A stretch of 64,000 nucleotides of DNA from Procambarus clarkii (taxonomy: Eukaryota; Arthropoda; Malacostraca; Decapoda; Cambaridae): assembly GCF_040958095.1 (NCBI RefSeq), contig NC_091171.1, positions 48,973,668-49,037,667 on the forward strand, read 5' to 3'. This document shows, piece after piece, positions 1 to 10,402 of the stretch. The position numbers and the translations under genes are program-made. Every line of letters begins with the position of its first letter. Positions within the stretch are counted from its first letter, which is position 1. The notes beneath the pieces were generated by a model. The model saw nothing but the letters and a program-made list of their open reading frames with translations. It had not been told where the DNA came from and searched no databases.

Positions 1-672
1 GAGGTGTGGGGTGACCCGCCACCCAGAGGTGTGGGGTGACCCGTCACCCGGAGGTGTGGGCTGACCCACCATCCGGAGGTGTGGGGTGACCCGTCACCCG
101 GAGGTGTGGGCTGACCCGTCACCCGGAGGTGTGGGCTGACCCGTCACCCGGAGGTGTGGGGTGACCCGTCACCCGGAGGTGTGGGCTGACCCGTCACCCG
201 GAGGTGTGGGCTGACCCACCATCCGGAGGTGTGGGGTGACCCGTCACCCGGAGGTGTGGGGTGACCCGTCACCCGGAGGTGTGGGCTGACCCACCACCCG
301 GAGGTCTGGGGTGACCCGTCACCCGGAGGTGTGGGGTGACCCGTCACCCGGAGGTGTGGGCTGACCCACCATCCGGAGGTGTGGGGTGACCCGTCACCCG
401 GAGGTGTGGGGTGACCCGTCACCCGGAGGTGTGGGGTGTCCCGTCACCCGGAGGTGTGGGGTGACCCGTCACCCGGAGGTGTGGGCTGACCCACCATCCG
501 GAGGTGTGGGGTGACCCGTCACCCGGAGGTGTGGGGTGACCCACCATCCGGAGGTGTGGGGTGACCCGCCACCCGGAGGTGTGGGGTGACCCGTCACCCG
601 GAGGTGTGGGGTGACCCGTCACCCGGAGGTGTGGGCTGACCCACCAACCAGAGGTGTGGGCTGACCCACAGC
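1..672. repeat. 25-bp minisatellite, about 27 copies
   Basis: Head-to-tail 25-bp units with core GAGGTGTGGGGTGACCC followed by a variable CGTCACCCG or ACCATCCG end. Units differ at only a few positions (G/C after GTGGG; CGTCAC versus CACCAT). The array continues off the left edge. It has few stops, so minus-strand frames read as repeated His/Pro/Gly/Trp peptides; these have no other sign of coding. Confidence 0.97.
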
Positions 673-883
673 GACAGGGTCTTGTAACGAGGCACTGTGA
701 CAACTGAGGGGCAGCAGCCGCCCACAGCACCACTGTGGTTGAAAGCGTCCCGCATCACAACCACTTATTAACGGAATACCAATTATTCTACAAGGATATT
801 AGTGAGCCGAGGAGACAAGTGTGAGCGAGAGGAGAGCGGAGAGGACACAGTGTGTGTCGGGCAGCACGGTGCTGGGGGCCACC

Positions 884-929
884 ATGGCTCTCTATGGTCA
901 ACACTTCAACAAAGGCTCGTCGGTAGCAG
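884..929 (+). CDS. Candidate first coding exon, unknown gene
   Basis: An ATG in a strong Kozak context (GGGGCCACCATGG) opens a short frame reading MALYGQHFNKGSSVA. It ends at CAG|GTAGGT (intron from 930), or four bases later at TAG|GTGAGT (intron from 934); both are good 5' splice sites. The preceding 150 bases (about 735-883) are non-repetitive and could be a 5' UTR. I do not recognise the peptide, and no following exon is identifiable because the next 29 kb is nearly all repeats. The frame hits a stop just after the donor, as expected if the exon is spliced. It could be a chance match. Confidence 0.35.
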
Positions 930-1082
930 GTAGGTGAGTGGTGGAGGGCTGGGGCGGGGCTCTACGACGCCCTCTGATGGGTGGTTGTTATGTCCCAGTC
1001 CAATGGCCTCCTGTATGGGTGGTACTTATAGTATAACAAACACGACCATAGTATATATGCCCACCTACAACGAAATTAGTGG

Positions 1083-1275
1083 TGTAGAGCTATGTTGGGC
1101 TATGTAGGGATGAAGTAGAGCTATGTAGGGGTGGTGTAGAGCTATGTTGGGCTATGTAGGGATGAAGTAGAGCTATGTTGAGCTATGTAGGGGTGGTGTA
1201 GAGCTTTGTTGGGATATGTTGGGATGATGTAGAGCTATGTAGGGGTGGTGTAGAGCCATGTAGAGCTATGCAGAT
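1083..1275. repeat. Composite repeat, about 52-bp unit
   Basis: Three to four imperfect copies built of shorter subunits of the type GTAGAGCTATGTTGG and GCTATGTAGGG. Nothing suggests coding. Confidence 0.8.
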
Positions 1276-1383
1276 AGTGCCGTACCTTGCTTGGCTGTAT
1301 TCTTGAACATGTTGGGTGTATAGAGGTGATATTGAACTACCTCTCTACAGCCCACGTGGGGGGGGGGGTAATAGTCTTTGTTG

Positions 1384-1478
1384 ATGTCCCATGAAAAATC
1401 TGTGCCCTCTGTAATCCTTTTTGCGCTACCACACACAGGAGTGCTGGGTGCACAATAAAGTAGCCGCCGGTGGTAAGG
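1384..1478 (-). mobile_element. Fragment of a dispersed repeat also seen at 9675-9920
   Basis: The reverse complement of this stretch matches 9690-9765 in order: a GCCGCC..GGCGGCTA block, TTTATTGTGCACCC, then GGTAGCGCAAAA and ACAGAGGGCACA. The two copies are therefore in opposite orientation. G-runs flank it at about 1361-1371 and 1484-1497. The class is unknown; it may be the end of a LINE or SINE. Confidence 0.6.
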
Positions 1479-1496
1479 AAGGCGGGGGGGGGGGGG

Positions 1497-1632
1497 TCTG
1501 AGGGACTGAGCTCTGAGGGACTGAGCTCTGAGGGGCTGAGCTCTGAGGGACTGAGCTCTGAGGGGCTGAGCTCTGAGGGGCTGAGCTCTGAGGGACTGAG
1601 CTCTGAGGGACTGAGCTCTGAGGGGCTGAGTG
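1497..1632. repeat. 15-bp minisatellite, 9 copies
   Basis: Exact 15-bp units CTGAGCTCTGAGGGA (or GGG), each with a SacI-type GAGCTC palindrome. The array starts directly after a poly-G run. Confidence 0.95.
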
Positions 1633-1785
1633 GCAGGTAAGTAAAGAGATGCAAAGAAGAGGTTAGAGTCAGGCCGGAGGGGGCGGCTGAGGGTCTAGAT
1701 GGGGAGGTTGGGGGGGCAGGGGAAGGGGGGGCTGAGGGACAGAGGGGGACAGAGTGAGGGGGAGAGATATAGAGGGGGAGGAGGG

Positions 1786-2409
1786 AGAGATGGAGAATAC
1801 ATCACATACGCTGACGATGTCACCCAAATAATATGCCAACCAGGACTATCAAAGCCGCTACTAGCCGACAAGACCAAGGCGGCAATTGAACTCATAAACA
1901 ACTTTGAGAAGCAATGGAAAATTAGCACCAACAAACAAAAGTTTCAGATAATACACATTGCGAAAAGGAACCCGGACCCCATTATCTTGGACAACCGCCC
2001 AATCCAATATACGGAGGTCGGCAGAGTACTGGGACTCGTGATCAATAGAACAGGGATAAAAATTCACATAAGGGACCGACTAAACAAAGCCAAAGCAGCT
2101 TTAGGACAACTGAGGAGATTCCGAAGCCTCAGTACAAACATTCAGATCCACCTATATAAGGCTCTAGTTCGGCCGCATCTAGAGTATCCCCCAGTACCAC
2201 TACACACCATAAAGAAAACTGTCATGCAGAAACTGCAAGCAGTACAAAATAAGGCGCTAAGGAGAGCAGCAAAACACCGTCCACCATATGATCAGACAAT
2301 CCAGGAGCTCCATGAACTCCTGAACACACAGCCACTAAACATCAGACTACAGCACCAAGCCATCAGGGTGTTGAACACCATCGAAATGTTTAGAGGACCC
2401 AATGTTTGA
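1786..2409 (+). pseudogene. Non-LTR retrotransposon reverse transcriptase fragment (family A)
   Basis: The open frame holds the RT catalytic YADD motif at 1807-1818, followed by a segment with the order expected of jockey/CR1-like LINEs: a helix with NNFEKQWKISTN, then GRVLGLVINRTG, then the thumb-like YKALVRPHLEY and a C-terminal arginine-rich region. About 200 residues are present. Everything N-terminal to YADD (endonuclease, fingers) is missing: upstream lies G-rich low-complexity DNA that happens to be in frame. This is a 5'-truncated dead copy. The stop at 2407-2409 abuts a 35-bp array. Confidence 0.85.
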
Positions 2410-2415
2410 AAGATT

Positions 2416-2803
2416 ACTCCAAGATGAGACGCCCCGCTCCCACAGCTGGTGGCCCAAGATGGGACGCCCCGCTCCCACAGCTGGTGGCCCAAGATGAGAC
2501 GCCCCTCTCCCACAGCTGGTGGTCCAAGATGAGACGCCCCGCTCCCACAGCTGGTGGCCCAAGATGAGACGCCCCACTCCCACAGCTGGTGGCCCAAGAT
2601 GGGACGCCCCGCTCCCACAGCTGGTGGCCCAAGATGAGACGCCCCACTCCCACAGCTGGTTGCCCAAGAAGAGACGCCCCACTCCCACAGCTGGTGGCCC
2701 AAGATGAGACGCCCCTCTCCCACAGCTGGTGGCCCAAGATGAGACGCCCCGCTCCCACAGCTGGTGGCCCAAGAAGAGACGCCCCGCTCCCACAGCTGGT
2801 GGG
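2416..2803. repeat. 35-bp minisatellite, 11 copies
   Basis: Units with core GACGCCCCGCTCCCACAGCT then GGTGGCCCAAGAT. It begins a few bases after the family A LINE fragment. All frames are nearly free of stops, which accounts for the Trp/Ala/Gly-rich open frames on the minus strand. Confidence 0.96.
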
Positions 2804-2864
2804 GTTGTGTGGTGGGGGGTTCTGGGGTTGTGTGGTTAGGGGGGGGGGTGAGGAGATAATGTAC

Positions 2865-2897
2865 TAGTGAGAGATCCCTCCGCGGGATCTCTCACTA
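2865..2897. repeat. Perfect inverted repeat, 14-bp arms, 5-nt loop
   Basis: TAGTGAGAGATCCC at 2865-2878 is exactly complementary to 2884-2897, with loop TCCGC. The right arm runs into the first unit of the next array, so the hairpin marks the array boundary. No T-run follows and the context is eukaryotic, so I do not call a terminator. Confidence 0.85.
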
Positions 2898-3637
2898 CCC
2901 CCCAGACACTCTACACTACCCCCAGACACTCTACACTACCCCCCAGACACTCTACACTACCCCCAGACACTCTACACTACCCCCAGACACTCTACACTAC
3001 CCCCCAGACACTCTACACTACCCCCAGACACTCTACACTACCCCCCAGACACTCTACACTACCCCCAGACACTCTACACTACCCCCAGACACTCTACACT
3101 ACCCCCAGACACTCTACACTACCCCCAGACACTCTACACTACCCCACAGACACTCTACACTACCCCCCAGACACTCTACACTACCCCCCAGACACTCTAC
3201 ACTACCCCCCAGACACTCTACACTACCCCCCAGACACTCTACACTACCCCCAGACACTCTACACTGCCCCCCAGACACTCTACACTACCCCCCAGACACT
3301 CTACACTACCCCCAGACACTCTACACTACCCCCAGACACTCTACACTACCCCCCAGACACTCTACACTACCCCCCAGACACTCTACACTACCCCCAGACA
3401 CTCTACACTACCCCCAGACACTCTACACTACCCCTAGACACTCTACACTACCCTCCAGACAATCTACACTACCCCCAGACACTCTACACTACCCCCAGAC
3501 ACTCTACACTACCCCCAGACACTCTACACTACCCTCCAGACACTCTACACTACCCCCAGACACTCTACACTACCCCCCAGACACTCTACACTACCCCCCA
3601 GACACTCTACACTACCCCCCAGACACTCTACACTACT
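2888..3637. repeat. 20/21-bp minisatellite, about 36 copies
   Basis: Core CCCAGACACTCTACACTAC. Units differ mainly in C-run length (5 or 6), giving 20- or 21-bp units; a few have CCCACAG, CCCTAG or CCCTCCAG. The plus-strand frame of Leu/His/Tyr/Pro repeats is a by-product. Confidence 0.97.
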
Positions 3638-4047
3638 CTCCTATAATTAGAAAGCTAAGCACACACACACATAGTGTGGGAGGATTGTATAAGGCTCCGT
3701 CCTTCACCGCCACTCCCCCTTCCTGCCGCCTCCCTCCCGTCCTGGCCAATGACAACTCGGCCGTAAAGTTATAGCCACATATTATTGGCTGGCTGTCCCA
3801 GCTGCTGGCCAGTGGCGGGAGTGTTGTGTGGTGCTAGTGAAAGTGGCGGTGGATCTGTTCAACATTACACAGTAAATAACTCTATGCATGGAGCCGTGCT
3901 TGCTGTGTGTGTTTGTTTGTTTGTTTGTTTCCGTACAGGTCTGTTTTGGTCACCTGGCTTGTTAGTGTGTCTGTCTGTCTGTCTGTCTGTCTGTGTCTCT
4001 CTCTCTCCTATAATCATAGCAAATTATTAGTGGAGCGTCACTCCAAA
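3638..4047. other. Unassigned non-satellite stretch with CCAAT boxes and microsatellites
   Basis: It contains two CCAAT-box pentamers in opposite orientation (CCAAT about 3746; ATTGG about 3783) in C-rich DNA, then (GTTT)n near 3911-3934 and (GTCT)n/(CT)n near 3968-4007. CCAAT boxes are common in animal promoters, but I find no ATG, exon or TATA box to go with them. No gene called. Confidence 0.35.
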
Positions 4048-5665
4048 TTGGCACTTCCCAGCACAGTCACTTGGCACTTCCCACCACAGTCACTTGGCAC
4101 TTCCCACCACAGTCACTTGGCACTTCCCACCACAGTCACTTGGCACTTCCCACCACAGTCACCTGGCACTTCCCACCACAGTCACCTGGCACTTCCCACC
4201 ACAGTCACCTGGCACTTCCCACCAGTCACTGGCACTTCCCACCACAGTCACTGGCACTTCCCACCACAGTCACTGGCACTTCCCACCACAGTCACTGGCA
4301 CTTCCCACCACAGTCACTTTCCACCAGTCACTGGCTCTTCCCACCACAGTCACTTCCCACCACAGTCACTTTCCACCACAGTCACTGGCTCTTCCCACCA
4401 CAGTCACTGGTACTTCCCACCACAGTCACCTGGCACTTCCCACCACAGTCACTGGCACTTCCCACCACAGTCACTGGCACTTCCCACCACAGTCACTGGC
4501 ACTTCCCACCACAGTCACTTTCCACCACAGTCACTGGCACTTCCCACCACAGTCACTTGGCACTTCCCACCACAGTCACTGGCACTTCCCACCACAGTCA
4601 CTTTCCACCACAGTCACTGGCACTTCCCACCACAGTCACTTTCCACCACAGTCACTGGCACTTCCCACCACAGTCACTTGGCACTTCCCACCACAGTCAC
4701 TGGCACTTCCCACCACAGTCACTTTCCACCAGTCACTGGCACTTCCCACCACAGTCACTTCCCACCACAGTCACTGGCACTTCCCACCACAGTCACTGGC
4801 ACTTCCCACCACAGTCACTGGCACTTCCCACCACAGTCACCTGGCACTTCCCACCACAGTCACCTGGCACTTCCCACCACAGTCACTGGCACTTCCCACC
4901 ACAGTCACTGGCACTTCCCACCACAGTCACTGGCACTTCCCACCACAGTCACCTGGCACTTCCCACCACAGTCACTGACACTTCCCACCACAGTCATTTC
5001 CCACCACAGTCACTGGCACTTCCCACCACAGTCACTGGCACTTCCCACCACAGTTACCTGGCACTTCCCACCACAGTCACTGGCACTTCCCACCACAGTC
5101 ACTTTCCACCACAGTCACTGGCACTTCCCACCACAGTCACTGGCACTTCCCACCACAGTCACCTGGCACTTCCCACCACAGTCACTGGCACTTCCCACCA
5201 CAGTCACTTTCCACCACAGTCACTGGCACTTCCCACCACAGTCACCTGGCACTTCCCACCACAGTCACTGACACTTCCCACCACAGTCACTGACACTTTC
5301 CACCACAGTCACCTGGCACTTCCCACCACAGTCACTTTCCACCACAGTCACTGGCACTTCCCACCACAGTCACTGGCACTTCCCACCACAGTCACCTGGC
5401 ACTTCCCACCACAGTCACCTGGCACTTCCCACCACAGTCACCTGGCACTTCCCACCACAGTCACTGACACTTCCCACCACAGTCACTGACACTTTCCACC
5501 ACAGTCACCTGGCACTTCCCACCACAGTCACTGGCACTTCCCACCACAGTCACCTGGCACTTCCCACCACAGTCACTGGCACTTCCCACCACAGTCACTG
5601 GCACTTCCCACCACAGTCACTGGCACTTCCCACCACAGTCACTGACACTTTCCACCACAGTTACT
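4048..5665. repeat. 22/23-bp minisatellite, about 70 copies
   Basis: Core GGCACTTCCCACCACAGTCA preceded by CT, CTT or CCT, so units are 22 or 23 bp; shorter variants have TTTCCACCACAGTCA. Length mixing puts three plus frames in play, each open for long stretches with His/Pro/Thr-rich peptides. Not a gene. Confidence 0.97.
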
Positions 5666-6126
5666 ATAAGTACTGCCACTAGAAGAGGCTGGCCTGGTAA
5701 TATTGCATCACATCACGCTAGGATAACCATCGGCATGTGCAATAAAGCTGCAGGTTCTAGGAGAACAGCTGGACCTATAAGTTTCCTATCAGTTATAACG
5801 TGTGTGGGAGAACAGTCCCACAGAGTGAACATGAACAAGTCAGATCACCACTGAGACTTAATCACAGAACAAGGTGTTACCAACTGGCCAGAACTGAAAG
5901 CAACATACAAGTGGCTTATACAACATACAACAACAACATACTACATACTCATCCCCCGCCTGAGTACCTCAGTAATGAGTAACACCGGGCGGGCCACCCA
6001 CACCCTCACGACCCACACACAAACATCCTTCACAATACTAAATTAAATTTGGTTTTCAAAAGTAAATTAGTTTGAAATTCCTGTATTATAATCTCTATGA
6101 TTCTTGTGCGGAAGTCAGGTATACCA
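5666..6126. other. Non-repetitive spacer, nothing recognised
   Basis: Balanced-composition DNA between two arrays. Only short frames occur (for example 5800-5982, 60 codons), with no recognisable domain or splice context. I see no gene or mobile element. Confidence 0.4.
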
Positions 6127-7960
6127 AGTTGGTGTGGGTGTTGGTGTTGGTGTGGGTGTTGGTGTTGGTGTTGGTGTGGGTGTGGGTGTGGGTGTTGGTG
6201 TTGGTGTTGGTGTGGGTGTGGGTGTTGGTGTTGGTGTTGGTGTGGGAGTTGGTGTGGGTGTTGGTGTTGGTGTTGGTGTGGGTGTTGGTGTTGGTGTTGG
6301 TGTTGGTGTTGGTGTTGGTGTGGGTGTTGGTGTGGGTGTGGGTGTGGGTGTTGGTGTTGGTGTTGGTGTTGGTGTGGGTGTTGGTGTTGGTGTTGGTGTG
6401 GGTGTTGGTGTGGGTGTTGGTGTGGGTGTTGGTGTTGGTGTTGGTGTTGGTGTGGGTGTTGGTGTTGGTGTTGGTGTTGGTGTGGGTGTTGGTGTGGGTG
6501 TGGGTGTGGGTGTGGGTGTGGGTGTTGGTGTGGGTGTTGGTATTGGTGTTGGTGTGGGTGTTGGTGTTGGTGTGGGTGTTGGTGTGGGTGTTGGTGTGGG
6601 TGTTGGTGTTGGTGTTGGTGTGGGTGTTGGTGTTGGTGTGGGTGTGGGTGTTGGTGTTGGTGTGGGTGTTGGTGTTGGTGTTGGTGTTGGTGTGTGTGTT
6701 GGTGTTGGTGTGGGTGTTGGTGTGGGTGTGGGTGTGGGTGTGGGTGTTGGTGTTGGTGTTGGTGTGGGTGTTGGTGTGGGTGTTGGTGTTGGTGTGTGTG
6801 TTGATGTTGGTGTGGGTGTTGGTGTGGGTGTTGGTGTGTGTGTTGGTGTGGGTGTTGGTGTGGGTGTTGGTGTGGGTGTTGGTGTTGGTGTGGGTGTGGG
6901 TGTTGGTGTGGGTGTTGGTGTGGGTGTTGGTGTTGGTGTTGGTGTGGGTGTTGGTGTTGGTGTGGGTGTTGGTGTGGGTGTTGGTGTGGGTGTTGGTGTT
7001 GGTGTGGGTGTTGGTGTTGGTGTGGGTGTTGGTGTTGGTGTTGGTGTGTGTGTTGGTGTTGGTGTAGGTGTTGGTGTTGGTGTGGGTGTTGGTGTGTGTG
7101 TTGGTGTGGGTGTTGGTGTGGGTGTTGGTGTGGGTGTTGGTGTGGGTGTGGGTGTTGGTGTTGGTGTTGGTGTGGGTGTTGGTGTTGGTGTTGGTGTGTG
7201 TGTTGGTGTTGGTGTGGGTGTTGGTGTTGGTGTGGGTGTTGGTGTTGGTGTGGGTGTTGGTGTGTGTGTTGGTGTGGGTGTTGGTGTGGGTGTTGGTGTG
7301 GGTGTGGGTGTGGGTGTGGGTGTTGGTGTGGGTGTGGGTGTGGGTGTTGGTGTGGGTGTGGGTGTTGGTGTTGGTGTTGGTGTTGGTGTGGGTGTTGGTG
7401 TTGGTGTTGGTGTGGGTGTTGGTGTTGGTGTGGGTGTTGGTGTGTGTGTTGGTGTGGGTGTTGGTGTGGGTGTTGGTGTGGGTGTTGGTGTGGGTGTGGG
7501 TGTGGGTGTGGGTGTTGGTGTGGGTGTTGGTGTGGGTGTTGGTGTGGGTGTGGGTGTTGGTGTTGGTGTGGGTGTGGGTGTGGGTGTTGGTGTGGGTGTT
7601 GGTGTGGGTGTGGGTGTGGGTGTGGGTGTTGGTGTGGGTGTTGGTGTGGGTGTTGGTGTGGGTGTTGGTGTTGGTGTGGGTGTTGGTGTTGGTGTGGGTG
7701 TTGGTGTGGGTGTGGGTGTTGGTGTGGGTGTGGGTGTTGGTGTGGGTGTTGGTGCGGGTGTTGGTGTGGGTGTGGGTGTTGGTGTGGGTGTTGGTGTTGG
7801 TGTGGGTGTTGGTGTGGGTGTGGGTGTTGGTGTGGGTGTTGGTGTGGGTGTGGGTGTTGGTGTGGGTGTGGGTGTGGGTGTTGGTGTGGGTGTTGGTGTG
7901 GGTGTGGGTGTTGGTGTGAGTGTTGGTGTGGGTGTTGGCGTGGGTGTTGGTGTGGGTGCA
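6127..7960. repeat. Hexanucleotide array (GGTGTT/GGTGTG)n, about 305 units
   Basis: 1.8 kb of GGTGTK with almost no other variation; rare units are GGTGTA, GGAGTT, GATGTT or GGTGCG. Period 6 and lack of stops open every frame (Gly-Val, Cys-Trp-Cys-Gly, Val-Leu on plus; Thr-Pro, His-Gln/Pro, Thr-Asn on minus). Runs of four or more GGGTGT units, as at 6492-6522, meet the G3N3 G-quadruplex pattern on the plus strand. Confidence 0.98.
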
Positions 7961-8455
7961 AGCCCCACCAGCCCAACCGTCTCCGTCCTGACCACTCACA
8001 CTTACACTGATGTTCTCACATTCTTATGACTTTCACACCACACTGTTGGTGTCTGTCTGGCCGCCCCCCCCCCCTCCTGGCCCGCCCCCCTTCTCTCTCT
8101 CTCTCTCTCTCACTTGACAAATTCCGTCTGTTTGCCCGTATAAGTATGACCGAAAATGGACGTAATTTGAAATTGAAAAATAATGGCAATTTTTTTTTTA
8201 CCAAAACAATAAGTTAAGGGTCGTCTGGTGGGTTAAGAGGGCAGGAAGTCCTCCTAAAGTTTCAAAACATCAAGAAAACCATTAATTGAAAGTTTCCTCT
8301 CCTAACCTAGCCGAGTACGGGAGGACTCCAAACAGAAAACGGGACAATAGGTCACTTTCCTGAGCAAATTTCATTATAATATATGTCCATTTTTGGCCAT
8401 ACGCGAAAATGAGCGAAAGACGACGTTATTTTTAAGAGGATGGGCTGACTTTACC
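7961..8455. other. Spacer with C-run, (CT)n and weak inverted similarity
   Basis: A C-run (about 8065-8076) and (CT)n (8093-8111) are followed by a stretch containing GTATGACCGAAAATGGAC (8144-8161). Its reverse complement recurs diverged at about 8384-8402 (GTCCATTTTTGGCCATAC), so 8144-8402 may be an old inverted-repeat element. No coding signal. Confidence 0.4.
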
Positions 8456-8611
8456 CACCAGCGGGGCTGACAGTGTGAGCCACGAGGACGCTGCCCACCA
8501 GCGGGGCTGACAGTGTGAGCCACGAGGACGCTGCCCACCAGCGGGGCTGACAGTGTGGGCCACGAGGACGCTGCCCACCAGCGGGGCTGACAGTGTGAGC
8601 CACGAGGACGC
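8456..8611. repeat. 40-bp tandem repeat, 4 copies
   Basis: Four nearly identical units with core CAGCGGGGCTGACAGTGTG and CCACGAGGACGC. The last copy ends in a C-run (8610-8624). Confidence 0.95.
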
Positions 8612-8727
8612 CCCCCCCCCCCCCGTGGTCTCGTCGTATGGTGTTCACATTTAACATTTCCACGCCGCTCACTCAAGTACGACCACACTACTTTTACTTA
8701 CATTTACATTCATGTTTAATTTTTTCC

Positions 8728-8822
8728 TTTGCTTCACCTCCTCCTGCTCCTCCTCCTCCTCCTCCTCCTCCTTCTCCTTCTCCTCCTCCGCCTCCTGCTG
8801 CTGCTGCTCCTCCTCCTGCTTC
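8728..8822. repeat. (CTC/CTG)n microsatellite
   Basis: Imperfect CTCCTC, CTTCTC and CTGCTG triplets directly upstream of a LINE fragment. They supply the in-frame Pro/Ala run that precedes the RT remnant in one frame. Confidence 0.9.
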
Positions 8823-8844
8823 TCTGCTGTTCAAGTCTGCAAGT

Positions 8845-9674
8845 CACAGCTTCGTGTCATCCTTCGCAGTTGACACAAAAATCAGCATGAAAATTACCTC
8901 TGCTGAATACATTGAAAAATTATAAGCAGATATTAATAAAGTTTTCGATTGGGCAACAGAAAATAACATGATGTTTAACAGTGATAAATTCCAAGTACTC
9001 AGGTACGGTAAAAATGAGGACCTTAATACAGGGTACAAAACACAATCGAATCTTCCCATAGTAGATAAACAGCATGTCAAGGATTTGGGAATAATGATGT
9101 CTGACGACCTAACGTTTAGGGAGCATAACCAAGCAAATATTGCGTCAGCCAAAAAAATGATAGAATGGATTACGAGAACTTTCAAATCCAGGGATCCCAT
9201 CACAATGGTTGTACTCTTCAAGTCACTTGTGTTGTCCCGTCTTGAGTACTGCTCAGTACTCACTTCCCCCCTTCAGAGCAGCAGAGATTGCTGAAATAGA
9301 GGGAATACAGAAAACATATACGGCACGCATAGACGAGATAAAACACCTATATTATTGGGATCGTCTCAAAGCTCTCCAATTATACTCACTAGAAAGGAGA
9401 CGAGAGAGATACCATATAATATACACATGGAAAATACTGGAGGGTCAGGTCCCAAATCTACACAGTAAAATAACAACGTACTGGAGTGAACGATATGGAA
9501 GAAAATGCAGAATAGAACCAGTAAAGAGCAGAGGTGCCATAGGCACAATCAGAGAACACTGTATAAACATCAGAGGTCCACGGTTGTTCAACGTCCTCTC
9601 AGCAAGCATAAGAAATATTACCGGAACAACCGTGGACATCTTCAAGAGGAAACTTGATAGGTTCCTCCAAGGAT
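8845..9674 (+). pseudogene. Non-LTR retrotransposon RT C-terminal part (family B, copy 1)
   Basis: Reads like the C-terminal half of a CR1/jockey-type RT: a damaged active site, then HVKDLGIMMSDDLTFREHNQ, thumb VLFKSLVLSRLEYCSVLTSP, then a C-terminal part ending INIRGPRLFN...IFKRKLDRFLQ. Three lesions kill it. The usual FADD is FAVD (8863-8874, Asp to Val). A stop interrupts EKL*ADINKVFDW at 8923-8925. A sixth C in the run near 9265-9271 shifts frame between SP and FRAAEIAEIEG. The 3' part continues at 9921 after an insertion. Confidence 0.88.
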
Positions 9675-9920
9675 TTGATTTGATTGTTGCCGCCGAAGGC
9701 GGCTAGTTTATTGTGCACCCCATACTCACCCTGTGAGCGGTAGCGCAAAAGCATCACAGAGGGCACAAAAGGTCTTTATCAGACCTCATCTTAGATTATT
9801 ACATAAACAATTTCATCTATCCTTCACACCTTATAGTTACAATGTCAGCTAGTTACAGAGAAAGTGCTATTACAAGAGCTACATATTTACAGTAAGTCAT
9901 CATACATTAATGGTAGGTCT
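9675..9920 (-). mobile_element. Insertion inside the family B LINE, GATTT-repeat end
   Basis: In other family B copies (16130-16150; 50820-50845) CTCCAAG runs almost directly into TGCCG(A/G)ACCA. Here about 245 bp intervene. The inserted piece begins with a (GATTT)n-like microsatellite, so it probably lies in minus orientation with this as its 3' tail, and it contains the segment also found inverted at 1384-1478. No long ORF. Probably a SINE or short LINE end. Confidence 0.6.
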
Positions 9921-10075
9921 TATCGCTAGTGCCGGACCACCTGACTGTGGTGGGTATGTGGGCCTGCGGGCCGCTCCAAGCAACAGTCTGGTGGACCAAA
10001 CTCTCACAAGTCAAGCCTGGCCTTGGGCCGGGCTTGGGGAGTAGAACTCCCAGAACCTCATCCAGCTATGGCCTA
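9921..10075 (+). mobile_element. 3' tail of family B LINE, copy 1
   Basis: Matches 16140-16230 and 50840-50985: TGTGGTGGGTATGTG, GCCTGCGGGCCG, CAAGCCTGGCCT, CCGGGCTTGGGGAGTAGAA. It resumes the element interrupted at 9675. Confidence 0.75.
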
Positions 10076-10402
10076 CCTTGCTACATGCTGGTGTCTACAC
10101 CTACCGTCCTACACCTGCGACTTACACCCACACCTCCCTTCACCCTAACCCTCTATCCGTCCATTCTCCATATATACCTTTAGCCCTTAGGACCTGGCCC
10201 CTTCTGAGGGGTCACTCCGACTACCGGATGACGAGGGGGGGGGTCGTTCCAGGACCAGTAAGACGGAGGCGGTTGGGCTCTTCCTCTCGTTAAACAATTA
10301 CCCGTATGTTAACTACCGCTTCTAACACCATAAACTATAAATGACATGAGACGAGCAGCTTAACAGCAATTAAGTTGTCGTGAACCCTTTCTCACCATGA
10401 GA
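10076..10402. other. Spacer, nothing recognised
   Basis: Low-coding DNA with a G-run near 10230. No supported gene. It ends at the poly-T start of the next element. Confidence 0.4.

Noticed and set aside
2868-2893. Intrinsic transcription terminator
   Set aside because: The hairpin has no T-tract and the context is eukaryotic.
3907-5489. Plus-strand Ser/His/Pro-rich frames of 294-472 codons
   Set aside because: Overlapping frames of the 22/23-bp array; no start context or domain.
6030-8029. Gly-Val, Thr-Pro, His-Gln and Cys-Trp repeat proteins
   Set aside because: All are translations of the hexanucleotide GGTGTK array.
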